Shown: piece by piece, positions 1-10,213 of the stretch
How positions within the stretch are numbered: the first letter of the stretch is position 1
Layout: each line of letters starts with the position of its first letter
Assembly (NCBI GenBank): GCA_947179155.2
Contig: OX359276.1
Location: forward strand, 44,205,953 to 44,269,952
DNA: 64,000 bases
Reading direction: 5' to 3'
Source of the DNA: Hedera helix
Lineage: Eukaryota; Streptophyta; Magnoliopsida; Apiales; Araliaceae
Notes under the pieces: model-generated
Databases searched by the model: none
Seen by the model: the letters and a program-made list of their open reading frames with translations, nothing else
Told to the model about the DNA's origin: nothing
Made by a program: the position numbers and the translations under genes

Positions 1-186
1 TTATAAAGCACGCTTGATCAATCTGTTCTAAATCAACTAGTGTTTTAACAAATCCACTGTCAATATCAGAATCTTTCTTTTTTCATTTTAATTTTCCTCG
101 TATGGATAATAACAAGAACTTCAATAAAATGACAGCATCAAGAAGACACGCACCAAGAAATTCACTTGTCATGTACAAATACACAA

Positions 187-335
187 AGCACTAATATATA
201 TGTTTGAAACTTAACTTGATTTAAAAGTTTAAGCTATTAGGTATTGGATTCATTCATGTATATTAATCATTAACTCTTTCATTATTTATCTGATGTGAAA
301 CTCCAACTCAATTATAATATCATAACAATCTCCCC
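187..335 (+). repeat. dispersed repeat, copy 1
   Basis: It shares its order of motifs with a second copy at about 1826-1972: AATATATATNTTTNGAAC, then TTGATT, then the block CATTCATGTATATTAATC, then CTCTTTCATTATTTATC, then AACAAT. I judge similarity at roughly three quarters by eye. It is probably a MITE or LTR remnant of unknown family. Confidence 0.35.
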
Positions 336-599
336 CTCAGTACAAGCGCGGGACGGTCCTCTTCTTATTCACGGTCAACTAGCATCATCGCAGTCCAGTA
401 CCGCCACAACTACTACCGTAAAATTAACAACGAGAGATTTCCAATCAAAACCTTTTCGGAGCTTCAAAATTTCAAACCATTTTGATCTTTTTTCATAAAA
501 AAGGTAAGTTTTCCACGGTATGTTTGTTTGTTTTCCATTCATTATTTCATATATCTATCTTATGCTGATCATATATAGTTACTATGAGATACTAATTTG

Positions 600-1215
600 T
601 AAGAAAGGAAATCTCGTACCTTGCTAGGGTTAGAGTTCGTAATAATGATGTAGGCGAGAAATCTGCAAAGAGTATGGAATCGGTCAACGGATTGGAGAGG
701 GGAGAAGAACCGGCGAACAATTATCCTAATAACACGTGGCAGAACTCTCGGGGTCTTAGCGTAGTCGCTAGTGTCCAAGAGCCGTGTTAAGTGTTTGGGG
801 ATCTCGAATGAATCCAAGTTAGGCTCAGGGGTCTAAGTGTAGTCACAAGTGTCCCAAGCCAAAACTCGATTCGGTGTCGTTCGCACCTCTAGAGAATCTT
901 TCAAGCTCATTTGCTTTCAGAGAGAGAATCATCCAAATGAGCAAAGCTCCAAAAATCCCCCTCTTCATGAAATGAGGGGGGCTATTTATAGAGTTTCTGG
1001 CTTAAGGTCATGTGTCAGGCATGTGACTCTAGAGAAAATTTCAGAAATACCCTTAGTAATAGAATTTTTTTTAAAATATCCCTGGTTATCCGGATAATGC
1101 CCAAATCGTCTAATTCTTCTAGCCATCAATCAAATCTCTCAATTGATTCCCAATATGAGTTGCCCCCACGAGCTTTCTACCTCGGAACTCGTGATTCACC
1201 TCTCACACTATGTTT
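600..1215 (-). repeat. possible LTR-type repeat fragment
   Basis: The stretch is less AT-rich than its surroundings. Read on the minus strand it has a TATAAATAG box (near 983-992) followed by pyrimidine/purine blocks typical of retrotransposon LTRs. Two related segments, near 749 and 827, share the words GGGGTCT, GTAGTC and GTGTCC and look like an old tandem duplication. No ends or target duplication could be fixed, so the class is uncertain. Confidence 0.25.
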
Positions 1216-1825
1216 TTTTCAAGGATTTTTCCTTATTTTTCGAGTCTTTGATTATTCATTTGTTGTCCGTTATTCCTTATTCATTTATTTGTGACTTATT
1301 CATTTTAGTTAATTAAATTCATTAGGTCAAATATAAACCCTAATTTTATACATGAGCTCACATAATTAATCTGAAAATTGCATGCATGAATATTTATAAG
1401 TAACAAATAATTACTAGCTAAAATCTTACGGTTTTCAAGTTATCAATGTGCATACGAGGAGGTTCAAGATTTCTTGCATATTTGGAGTCAAAGTTGTTTG
1501 ATTATGGAGTATCTCATAGTTTATAACTCGACCACGAGTTTGTTTAATAGAATGGATAATAGTGCGGCTTGAGCCAAGAGAATACTTGTTGTTATTATAA
1601 AATATTTATGCCACTATTTAGAGAGGAAGTAATGACACTGTCATGAGTTTGAATTGCAGGACAACAGTACACTTGATGTAGAACAACAGAAAAATAACAA
1701 TGTTTTAAGCTTCTCACGTAAACAATATCGTCTTTGATTGCAATCAAGATAGGTTTAATTTGACACCTCGGAGGATGCTTTGATTACTACCCACCAGCCC
1801 GAGATACAGCACGTCACGTGCGTGT

Positions 1826-1972
1826 ATACATAACATTAATATATATATTTAGAACTCAATTTGATCTAAAAACTTTAAGTCATTAGATCTTGATTCATTC
1901 ATGTATATTAATCTTTCACTCTTTTATTATTTATCCGATCTAATTCATTTGTGATATCTTAACAATATTTGC
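1826..1972 (+). repeat. dispersed repeat, copy 2
   Basis: Second copy of the repeat at 187-335, in the same orientation about 1.64 kb away. The best preserved core is CATTCATGTATATTAATC. No terminal inverted repeat is evident. Confidence 0.35.
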
Positions 1973-2736
1973 AGTTGATCATATTACATTTTTGTTATTG
2001 ATATGCAAAGATACACTATTTATATTACATAGTTTAATATTATATTCATTTTAAAATGAGTCTCTTTTTTGGACATTTTTTTATACATGTCAAGTTATGT
2101 TTAGATATGCATATTAAAAAAAGTCTAAAGTCTAGTCTAATAAATTACCTTATTTAGCATTGACTTAATTATCATATATGTTTCCATATGTTAAGTATAG
2201 TATGCACATGTATCTAATTTGACTTTATTGTTAGAATTACGATGAAATATTTTGTTTATATTATCCAGTGCAATAGTATATATTTACTACACGAAGTAGT
2301 CATTAGTGATCTCAAGAACTCCAAAGCCACGATTAGAATTATTATCTTGACTGTCCTCGTCCGTACTATCGCCCACATTGATAAAAACTCGTTTAAGTAG
2401 CGAAACCTCCAACTTTGAAGCTAATAATAAACTCGTGAATGGAGACGGAATTAAGAGAACATGACATCCGAAATGAGCAAGAGCTGCAAAGGATAATCGA
2501 CCTAGTTGGTCCATGTGTCTCCCATAATAGATGGTGGTGGTTTCACTTCTACGACTTGCAACAATATTTGTATAGATATAATATTTAAATATAAAATTAA
2601 ATACTATATTTATTTTAAATATTAAAAAATAAAACATGACATAAATTTTAATATCATATCCCACTTTTTAATGGTTAAGATAGATGTAGTATTTAAATAT
2701 TGTGTACTTATATTTATTCTTACATAAAAGATAGTG

Positions 2737-2737
<1 letters not shown>

Positions 2738-2791
<54 letters not shown>
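2738..2791. repeat. (AT)n microsatellite
   Basis: Uninterrupted AT dinucleotides, about 54 bp. Open frames over it encode only Tyr-Ile repeats and are not genes. Confidence 0.95.
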
Positions 2792-2793
<2 letters not shown>

Positions 2794-3492
2794 AAGATTC
2801 AAAAGTATATATTTTAAATAGCATATTTTTATCTAAACAACGTCGTTTTAAATATTTTTTTCTAAAAAAAATAATATTAAAAGAAAATGTGACATTCCAC
2901 GGCCTTTTAAAAAAATAAAATGACAATAAAAAAAACTAAAATAGTAATTATTTCAAACAAAATAACAGATAATTAAATAAAATGGTCAATCGTAACAATA
3001 TAGTTACTGGACAACATATAAACTCTTGAAACAAAACTCTATTATGATGAATGATCAAGTTTTAATCCACACATTTCTCTCTTCTATTATTTGATCAGTT
3101 CGTTATATAACTTGCATCAATTTTCGTTCTTAACTCAAATTAGTTTAGAATAAATTGTTTTCGGTGAGACCAAAAAAGAAAAAAGACAGAAAACAAAAGT
3201 AGATAGCTTTAGCAAGACTATTAACTTTAAGGGATTCCTTACTTCCTTTTAGGGATCCCATTTTCACAGTTTAACATTGGTGAATAAGAAACGTTATCAT
3301 ATGCTATGCTATGCAGATACAACATTTTTTATAAGAGATTTGACAAAAACTTGACTAAAACCAAACTTCATAGAATCAAATTAATTAGCCACACTAATCC
3401 ACCTTACTGTTGACCATCATTTTTTCCCTATAGGAAGTGAGCCATCTGGCCTTTGAATTTTCAATTTTGTCTTGACTCATTCGAGTTGGGAG

Positions 3493-3499
3493 TATAAAA
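3493..3499 (+). promoter_or_regulatory. candidate TATA box of the IPT gene
   Basis: TATAAAA lies about 375 bp upstream of the preferred IPT start codon, which would give a 5' leader of roughly 340 bases. A second AT-rich candidate (GTATAAATT, near 3644) is closer, so the choice is uncertain. Confidence 0.35.
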
Positions 3500-3869
3500 C
3501 TGCTGAGCCCCATCCCTTGTTTTGCTAGAAAAAAAGGGTTTATATCGCTCTTCAATTCCATATATCTACAAACCATATATTTGATCCTTTATCCCCACTG
3601 TTTGTTGCATGTTCTGTTGCTGTCCCAGTACAGGATATTTCCATGTATAAATTTTTTATCATATACTGTTTCTTTACGTTCGTGCATCATTAATTCATTT
3701 TCAAGTTGCCGCATTTTGAGATTACTACTAGGCGGAATATTTGTGTGCATGTCTACATATTTTTGCTCAATTCTTGCTTATTGTGTTGTCAAAAGATCGT
3801 TTATTAGCATCAACCCAAATTATCCGTCTTCATTCATCTGAATTGCTCACTACTTGCTTTCTTCGGTCA

Positions 3870-4916
3870 ATGAAAATGTCCATGTTCATGTGCAAAATAA
3901 CTCATCCCTCGGTGCACATTCCATCCGGCAGGAGCGATTTGCCTTTTCTCGGCTCCCGGCCAAAGCCACCCAAAGAAAAGGTGGTGGTTGTCATGGGAGC
4001 AACCGGAACCGGTAAATCCAGACTCTGGGAGCCAAAGCCATCCAAAGAAAAGGTGGTGGTTGTCATGGGAGCAACCGGAACAGGTAAATCCAGACTCTCC
4101 ATCGACCTCGCCACTGGTTTCCATGGCGAGATTGTGAACTCCGATAAAATACAAGTTTACCAAGGGTTAGACATAATCACAAACAAGATTAGTGAGGAAG
4201 AGTGTTGTGGTGTTCCGCACCATCTCCTAGGAATAATACATCCTGATGCGGAATTTACATGTACCAATTTTTGTGACATGGCTTTACCAGCCTTGAGATC
4301 CATTGCGAGTCGTAAGAAGCTTCCGATCATCGTTGGGGGCTCGAATTCTTACATTGAAGCTCTCATTGATGGCGAAACTCACGAATTTCGATCAAGGTAC
4401 GAGTGTTGTTTACTTTGGTTGGATGTCTCGATGCCAGTGCTCCATCAGTATGTATCGGATCGAGTTGATCAGATGGTTGAAAAAGGGCTGGTGGACGAAG
4501 CGAGACGAATGTTCGACCCGAATGCTGATTATTCAAGGGGCATAAGAAAAGCCATTGGAGTGCCCGAGTTTGACCATTATTTTCGAGTTGAGGCATTTGT
4601 TAATCAAGATACTCGAGCAAGACTGCGCCAAGAAGCTATAAATGAGGTGAAGACCAACACATGCAAACTAGCTTGTCGCCAGTTAGAGAAGATTCATCGA
4701 CTGAAAAACGCCAAGAGATGGAAGGTTCACAGGCTTGACGCTACGGACGTGTTCCTTAGAAACGGTAAAGAGTCTAACAAGGCGTGGGACGAGCTAGTGG
4801 TGGGACCGAGCAAGGTGATTGTAAGCCGTTTTCTTAACAATTTCGGGCCTAACGTATACTTTGAGGCCTCGACAAATACTAGAGGCGAGACAGCCATGGA
4901 AACTGCTGCTCGCTAG
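3870..4916 (+). CDS. IPT: adenylate isopentenyltransferase (cytokinin biosynthesis) with duplicated P-loop
   Basis: Plant ATP/ADP isopentenyltransferases transfer the dimethylallyl group to adenine nucleotides, the first step of cytokinin synthesis. The single uninterrupted frame gives 348 residues from 3870, matching the usual intronless 320-350-residue IPT. I chose this start because MKMSM resembles the IPT3/IPT5 N-terminus; the frame extends upstream to 3741, but that part looks like leader. Seen in order: Walker A GATGTGKS, then NSDKIQVYQGLDI, GVPHHLLG, GGSNSY, RSRYECC and YSRGIRKAIG, all family signatures. Oddly, the Walker A occurs twice, at residues 43-50 and 67-74, from a 72-bp in-frame tandem duplication. 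The distal copy is in the normal context (followed by SRLSIDLAT). The extra 24 residues lie N-terminal to the fold, so the enzyme may still work. Closest to the IPT3/IPT5 type, with an unlocalised N-terminus. Confidence 0.92.
   Translation: MKMSMFMCKITHPSVHIPSGRSDLPFLGSRPKPPKEKVVVVMGATGTGKSRLWEPKPSKEKVVVVMGATGTGKSRLSIDLATGFHGEIVNSDKIQVYQGLDIITNKISEEECCGVPHHLLGIIHPDAEFTCTNFCDMALPALRSIASRKKLPIIVGGSNSYIEALIDGETHEFRSRYECCLLWLDVSMPVLHQYVSDRVDQMVEKGLVDEARRMFDPNADYSRGIRKAIGVPEFDHYFRVEAFVNQDTRARLRQEAINEVKTNTCKLACRQLEKIHRLKNAKRWKVHRLDATDVFLRNGKESNKAWDELVVGPSKVIVSRFLNNFGPNVYFEASTNTRGETAMETAAR
3959..4102 (+). repeat. 72-bp tandem duplication inside IPT
   Basis: Two adjacent units, 3959-4030 and 4031-4102, each encode PKP(P/S)KEKVVVVMG plus the P-loop and SRL. 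By eye they differ at only two positions over the first ~66 bases (CCACCC/CCATCC and AACCGG/AACAGG). The unit is 24 codons, so the frame is kept. The low divergence suggests a recent event. Confidence 0.95.
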
Positions 4917-5745
4917 AATTGCAACTTGTGAGCTCCATTTGATAATGCAGCAGCAGTGTTGGGGCAATTTTCGCTCTATTGACTACAATGTATGTGCCTT
5001 GCTCTACTGGCCAAATAGTGGAGTATTAGTCATGTTAAAGAATCAAATAATTGGGAAATGCATGTTGAATAATCATACAATTATATGTATAGTTAAGCAG
5101 TCATTTTTCCAAGGATTATAATCTTTTCTTCTGACAATTTGTCCTCTAATTATTTTGTATTACTTTTAGCTAGGCAGACCACAAATGTTCGGCAGCGGTA
5201 CGAATAAATACGAATCACACTAATGATGAAACAAACTGCTTATCTATTAGACAATAATCATTCCTCTGAAAGGCAAGGGATGAGCATAGAATAAAACTTT
5301 CATCAATCCATCGCTGTCTTAGCCTATTGGTAAACCACTCCTGGTCTTTATCAGCACATAATTTATTCAAAGTATTGTTCGTCATAACTGACCACACTTT
5401 TGAAAAAGCTCAAATAAAAAATCAAATATCAAAAAAACATCTGCATCTACAACGTTACATTGATCACCATTTTCATTGACCTAAAAAACCAAAAGGATTC
5501 GTCAAACAAAAATATCTAAAGGAATTTCCTCTTTAATCTGTAGAAGAATTCAAAACTTTTCATATAACATTATTAGGAAAGGCTTAATTTCCAAAGCCAG
5601 AACCTTCATAAAGCAAGCTATAAGATTGCAATAGGGTGCAACAGAAGATAATTCAGTAGAAAAAGCAGATAACAGAACTTAGCCTTACAGATCCTAGACA
5701 TAATCAAACAAATAGGAAAGTTATCATTCCTCCATTATAGATGCA
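4917..5745. other. intergenic, no gene seen
   Basis: 3' flank of IPT followed by AT-rich DNA. The small minus-strand frame at 5215-5397 has no recognisable domain. The right end abuts the last codons of the disrupted LTP-like gene. Confidence 0.6.
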
Positions 5746-5786
5746 TCACACTGAAATTAGTCGCCCTGAGCACGTATATCTGAGAT

Positions 5787-6561
5787 CAAGGTTCTTAAAA
5801 GGCGCTAGGCGGGAGGTGGGCGGCCGGTAGGGGCCTAGCGCCTAAGGAGCCTAGGCGGGATTTTTTATTTTAAACTAATTTTAATATTTATCTTACATTT
5901 ATTCAAACAAAACAATAAAATAAAATAAAACAATCTATAATAAATATAATAAAAGCTTTTGCTTAAAGTTCAAACACATATTCATATTACTAATGTCAAA
6001 GTTCAAACAGAAACATAAAATTGTTTAAAGTTCAAACACAAACAAATAATAAAAAATACAAACTAATAATCCTCTTCTTCATATCCCTCTATATCTCTCT
6101 CTAATTTTTCTTCTCCATATCCCTCCAAGATAATGTATTCATCGGGCTCACACTCATACTCCTCATCTTCCTCTTCTTTCGAGTCATCATCAAACAAAAA
6201 AATTTCTTCATGGAATTCTCTTACTCTAACATTTCTACCATTTCTCCTAGGCTCTATCACGCTATCCATTTCGGATGTTTCACCAACCGCTTCCCAAGTA
6301 AGGCCCAAACAACCCTCAACTTCTTCATCTATTCCTAAAACGTCGTTTTGTAGCTTAGTTATTAAAATTAAAAAAAAAAAACAATTACAACCCTAAATTT
6401 TTTGCTTAGGCCTCGTCTAATTTCTCCGTCTTACCCGCCCAGTCTCGTATAATTTTCTGGAAGAATTTTTTTTCCTCCTTGGATATAGGCGAGGCGCCAA
6501 GGGGGGGCTTAGCGCCTAGGCGGGGATTAATCGGACCTAGGCGGAGATTTTTAGAACAGTG
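5787..6561 (-). mobile_element. hAT element with transposase C-terminal remnant
   Basis: Its ends are imperfect inverted repeats: CAAGGTTCTTAAAA at the left and the complement of CACTGTTCTAAAAA at the right. Subterminal arrays of the word CCTAGGCG/GCGCCTAGG are a hallmark of this plant hAT family. The flanks TCTGAGAT (5779-5786) and ACTGAGAT (6562-6569) form an 8-bp target duplication with one mismatch, as expected for hAT. Inside, on the minus strand, is the tail of a transposase. At 775 bp it is non-autonomous. It sits in the last coding codons of the LTP-like gene. Confidence 0.85.
6063..6350 (-). pseudogene. hAT transposase C-terminal fragment
   Basis: The frame reads GLTWEAVGETSEMD, then RRNGRNVRVRE, then a strongly acidic tail (DDDSKEEEDEEYE) to a stop at 6063. 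A 'LTWEAVGEASG'-like segment followed by an acidic C-terminus is what I know from plant hAT transposases. The frame is open upstream to about 6350 without an ATG. The catalytic and dimerisation parts are missing, so this is a remnant kept in a deleted element. Confidence 0.5.
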
Positions 6562-7040
6562 ACTGAGATTGCACGAAGAATCAACCATAACAGTATACGT
6601 GTGGATGGGCTTGGTAAGGAAAACGGGCAAGTGAACCAGCATGTCACAAACAGTCATTGTCTATTTCTTGCAACCACCGGCAGCACTCCTGTTCGATAGG
6701 CGCTGCTCTGTGCTCAGAGTGCCTGTGTCCGTGTCTCTGTCTACGCCCTGGTGGAGGAGAATTAGGAGAAGGGGATGGAAGAGGAACTTGGGTGAATGGA
6801 AACTGTGCACGTGCATGATTTGCCAGCACAAACTGGTACATACAGAGTGGAGGAGGTTGTATAGGAGGCAAAGGTGGTGTAGGCGGTAGTATAATCGGGC
6901 ACTCAATCTCGGGATTCAGTACTAGGAACAGCAAGACAACTGGTAATTTAGGAATGCCAACTCTAATATCCATGCTTGTTAACTTTTTGGCTAGTACGAG
7001 AGAGTTGAGAACACAAGTAGCTGCTGAGAAAGTCTTGCTT

Positions 7041-7050
7041 CTATTTATAG
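7041..7050 (-). promoter_or_regulatory. TATA box of the LTP-like gene
   Basis: CTATAAATAG on the minus strand lies 68 bp upstream of the ATG at 6973, followed by a pyrimidine-rich short leader. This spacing supports the chosen start and shows the gene once had its own promoter. Confidence 0.6.
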
Positions 7051-8815
7051 TAATAGTTCATACAAATTACTAGATCAAAAGCTTCTCATGTTCTTTAGTT
7101 CGGTATTCTAGCAGGTGACAAATAAAGGAAGGAAAAAAAAATTGAATGACCAACCGAAACTTAGGAAGATGTGGTAGCTGATTTTACAGAGATGACTAGG
7201 TTTGAGATGGTTTAGAATGCCTAGCTCATTCACTCTACTTGAGTGAGTGCTTGTTGCTTCAGATTAATTTGCTGCCCAGGTCAACCCTTGTTCCTACCGC
7301 ATGTAGGAGAAAAACAGAATTTCCAATAGAACATTTTCAAAAGTAAGTAAACAACACAGCATATAGCTTGGTTAATTACCACACCATCAGTCCAATCTCC
7401 AATCAACCAAGAGTTTGATCATTATATTGATCTATTTAATTTTTCAATAATAAAGACAACTATCTATCTATCACTAAATTCAATGATGTAACAGTATAAA
7501 TATAGTATTACAGCTAGAACTATGAATTATGCAGCAAAATATGATAATCCTGCTGATTACCTGAAGGACAGATGTAAAGTCTATTTTGGTAGTTTTAGTT
7601 GAATAGCTTGTAAACAACTCAACTCAACAAAGAATTAAGCCTCCAACTCTCTGGTCAGCTAAATGAACCAAAAAACAACTTATAAGACATAAAGACCAAT
7701 TATACTTGACCAAAAAATAATAAGATCTGCTTTTATACCAAAGCCGGTTATCCACAAGAAAAAAGATACAATATCTTGTGAACTCACTGCTATAACTTGA
7801 GAATACAGTACAAATGTGCATCAATAACCCACCCTTCATTACATTTATTAAAGTTACAACATGAGCCACAAAAAATAGTAAGATAAGAATAACATAATTC
7901 ATATTTTTTGTATGATAACAACTAAATGCATCACATATATTGTCCACTATATCCTGCAAAATTATGCCACGTGAAACTTATCGACACCAACCCTTAAGAT
8001 GATAAACGATGGGAAACATGATAAACCCAGATAAAATGTCAAGCTACATTCAAAGAATGACAAGGAGATAATACATAATCCAAAACACAACTATCTAGAG
8101 CAGTTGCCTTGAAAGAATGTTTAACCTTGAGCAGAAATCACCTCCCATTTAAATTAACTTCATGAAAGCTTCGTCAAAATATATCAAGGGGCATTGAAAG
8201 GATCTGAGTCCATCAAAATAGCCCAGAAAATTACAGCCATCAAAAAAAAGTAAGCCATTGCAATAGTTTATTGATGACATGCTACTAGTTAATTCTTTAA
8301 AAATAATCTAAATTTTTAAAAGATGCACCAAAAGGATGTGATGTGCATGTGGTGTTTACTAATGAGCTGTTTACATTTCTTTTGCAAAAATTGTAAAGGA
8401 AACTCATACCTCCAGGCTCCACTCGTTGCACAGGGTTGCAGAATTTAATTGTGTTTACATCTTGTTTTATAGACTCAGCCAACCCGCTACTTTTCATAAG
8501 TTAATCAAATTCACAATCATTACCAAGAAACCAAGTAAATACTGATTTGCATACTGAATATGCTTGTGTTGACGTCTTTATATGGGAATGGGATAATCCC
8601 AGTCATGGTAGAATGACACGTTTAAAAGATCTATTCATCTGGTAACCTGTACTTTCCCTTTAACTGTGAAAATTCAAAATTAAACAGCAAAATACATGCA
8701 ACTCTATCACATTATCTGCTTGCTTGCTCCTTCTTCCTGCATCTTCTCTCGTCAGCACTGAAATTTCCTATCATATTTGAAAAATTAAAAACAGAGACAT
8801 GAGCAACTGTTAGAC
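7051..8815. other. intergenic, no gene seen
   Basis: AT-rich sequence between the LTP-like promoter and the stop of the PORR gene. Short open frames such as 7624-7959 and 8297-8497 (minus) have no recognisable motif. The part next to 8815 is presumably the 3' leader of the PORR mRNA. Confidence 0.5.
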
Positions 8816-10048
8816 TCACAAACCTTCTTTGTCCTCATGAAAGTTTAATTTGCTGTTCCTCATTGCCATTGTTTCAATGTCTTTCTGAATTGCTTCTCTT
8901 TGTACCCTCAACTGATCTGCCCTGTTCCGGTGTCCCTCATCCAACAACTCAACAAACTTATCTTTAATCTCTAAAAGTGGATCTCGGTCAATCAACTCGT
9001 CATCCTTGTAAGCTTCCCTCAGCATGGCTGTCTTAATTCCACCTTTCAGTGACACATAAAAAATTCCCGAATGCCTTGTGAACACAGTAGAGAACGCATT
9101 TGAAAACCTATACTCTTCGCAAAACTTTCCCAAAATTGGGACCGGAATCCTCTTATAAAGAGATAGTGAAAGCAACTCATGGAAAACCCCAACCGTCCTC
9201 TTCTCCATTTCTCGAGATGCCTGATCCAAATTCGAGGCATCTTCATATGGAGATATATACGGGAGCTCCATCCAATCCCTAATCCACTCTCTCATTTCTT
9301 TTTTCAGAAAAAAGCCTGGTGGAAGCTTCACATTGAAAGACGGCCTAACCCTTATCCCTGTCAAACTCGACTCCGCCTCTGCCCTTTTCTCTATCACAGA
9401 TTTCGCAAACTCAGCATTCCATGAAACCAATTCTATAAAAGATTTCCCCTCTCCTGGACACCCAACTAGCCTAAAATACTCTGGATAGTTTGGCACCAAT
9501 CTCACTAACAAATCATTAGGAAATCCAAATTCCCTCTTCACATTTACTAATTTATCAGCACTAACAACCCTATCTTTCGCCATCATTAATAATTTACACA
9601 ATTTTTCGACAATTAACGGTTCATTTTCAACATTAATTCTTTCCTCTTCTTCAAAAAACCTTTGAAGCCCTTCACTAGCGCGAATAAAAGGAACCGGCTC
9701 CGATTTGGGTCTGATTCGATCCAGGTAGTTATCAAAAAGACTAGGGTTTCGTGTGAGAAAAGTTTTGATCTTTACGGGAAGTCGCAATCTTTCCCGGCGT
9801 TTCTCTAGGTATCGAAGTGGAATTACTTGACCCGGTTCGTTTAAAACTTCTTTGACGACTCTTGCACAGAGTCTCCATTGTTTATCGTTTTCAATGGCTT
9901 GGTCTAGTTTCTGGTCTTTGCGCCAAGCTACTTTAAGGCTTGAAATGGAGGCTGTGAATTGAATCCAAACCCTAACCCTAGAAATTGAGGATTTGCAATT
10001 GAGTGTGTCTAAGGAAGAAGACAGAGTAGCGTAGTTGGTGAAGTGCAT
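8816..10048 (-). CDS. PORR-domain organellar RNA-binding protein (WTF9/RPD1-type family)
   Basis: The intronless frame gives 410 residues from the ATG at 10048. It contains a full plant organelle RNA recognition (PORR) domain: SSLKVAWRKDQKLDQAIEND, VLNEPGQVIPLRYLEKRRER, FLTRNPSLFD, KLLMMAKDRVVSADKL, FPNDLLVRLVPNYPEYFRL, LPPGFFLKKEMREWIRDW and FTRHSGIFYVSLKGG are family hallmarks. Members bind group II introns or related RNAs in mitochondria or plastids. The Ser/Thr-rich, acid-poor N-terminus (MHFTNYATLSSSL onward) fits an organelle transit peptide, which is why I prefer this start. The frame stays open to an upstream ATG at 10213, adding 55 residues of less typical sequence. The C-terminus is charged and helical. 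No breaks are seen and the gene looks functional. Which organelle it enters cannot be decided by eye. Confidence 0.9.
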   Translation of the reverse strand: MHFTNYATLSSSLDTLNCKSSISRVRVWIQFTASISSLKVAWRKDQKLDQAIENDKQWRLCARVVKEVLNEPGQVIPLRYLEKRRERLRLPVKIKTFLTRNPSLFDNYLDRIRPKSEPVPFIRASEGLQRFFEEEERINVENEPLIVEKLCKLLMMAKDRVVSADKLVNVKREFGFPNDLLVRLVPNYPEYFRLVGCPGEGKSFIELVSWNAEFAKSVIEKRAEAESSLTGIRVRPSFNVKLPPGFFLKKEMREWIRDWMELPYISPYEDASNLDQASREMEKRTVGVFHELLSLSLYKRIPVPILGKFCEEYRFSNAFSTVFTRHSGIFYVSLKGGIKTAMLREAYKDDELIDRDPLLEIKDKFVELLDEGHRNRADQLRVQREAIQKDIETMAMRNSKLNFHEDKEGL

Positions 10049-10213
10049 ACCTGATAAACTTGGATTTAGAGATGTTGAGTTGCAGGCAGATCGATTGTTG
10101 TGCAGTTGAGATTGCTTTGATGAATGTATGAGGGGATCTATATTACTGGCGATTGGACAGAAATATTTTCCCTCCAACCAAACAGACCTTAACACTACGT
10201 TAGTGGGTTTCAA

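Larger units (their letters stand above)
1..3480. other. AT-rich intergenic region with old repeats
   Basis: I see no supportable gene here. It holds a long AT microsatellite, two copies of a dispersed repeat (about 187-335 and 1826-1972) and an LTR-like fragment near 600-1215. An open frame on the minus strand at 2287-2664 matches nothing I recognise and runs into AT-rich sequence. Confidence 0.6.
5746..6973 (-). pseudogene. 8-cysteine (LTP-like) secreted protein gene, frameshifted and split by a hAT element
   Basis: Read on the minus strand from ATG at 6971-6973. A hydrophobic leader (PVVLLFLVL) is followed by a Pro-rich stretch, CMYQF, a second Pro-rich and His/Arg-rich linker, then CCRWLQEIDNDC. 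The frame breaks near 6646-6650; CDMLVHLPVF and SSCNL continue in another frame, consistent with a 2-base loss (or 1-base gain) at the CxC motif. At 6561 a 775-bp hAT element interrupts the gene. On its far side, at 5786-5746, the codons resume as RYTCSGRLISV and stop. Joined in thought, the cysteine order is C-C-CC-CxC-C-C, the eight-cysteine motif of lipid-transfer/HyPRP-like secreted proteins, about 148 residues. The transposon interrupts the final ~12 codons and the frameshift removes the last four cysteines, so the gene is probably dead, unless the frameshift is an assembly error. Confidence 0.78.

Noticed and set aside
2287..2664. Open frame of 125 codons on the minus strand
   Set aside because: No recognisable domain; the N-terminal half is AT-driven Ile/Tyr/Phe sequence. 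Not reported as a gene.
3741..3869. Upstream 43-codon extension of IPT
   Set aside because: The frame is open but MCACLHIFAQFLL does not resemble IPT N-termini, while MKMSM at 3870 does.
6644..6973. A complete 109-residue Pro/His-rich protein
   Set aside because: It ends by frameshift; the missing cysteines are found in the next frame and beyond the hAT element, so it is a broken 8-cysteine gene.
10049..10213. 55-codon N-terminal extension of the PORR protein
   Set aside because: Possible but less like a transit peptide than the segment from 10048; kept only as an alternative.
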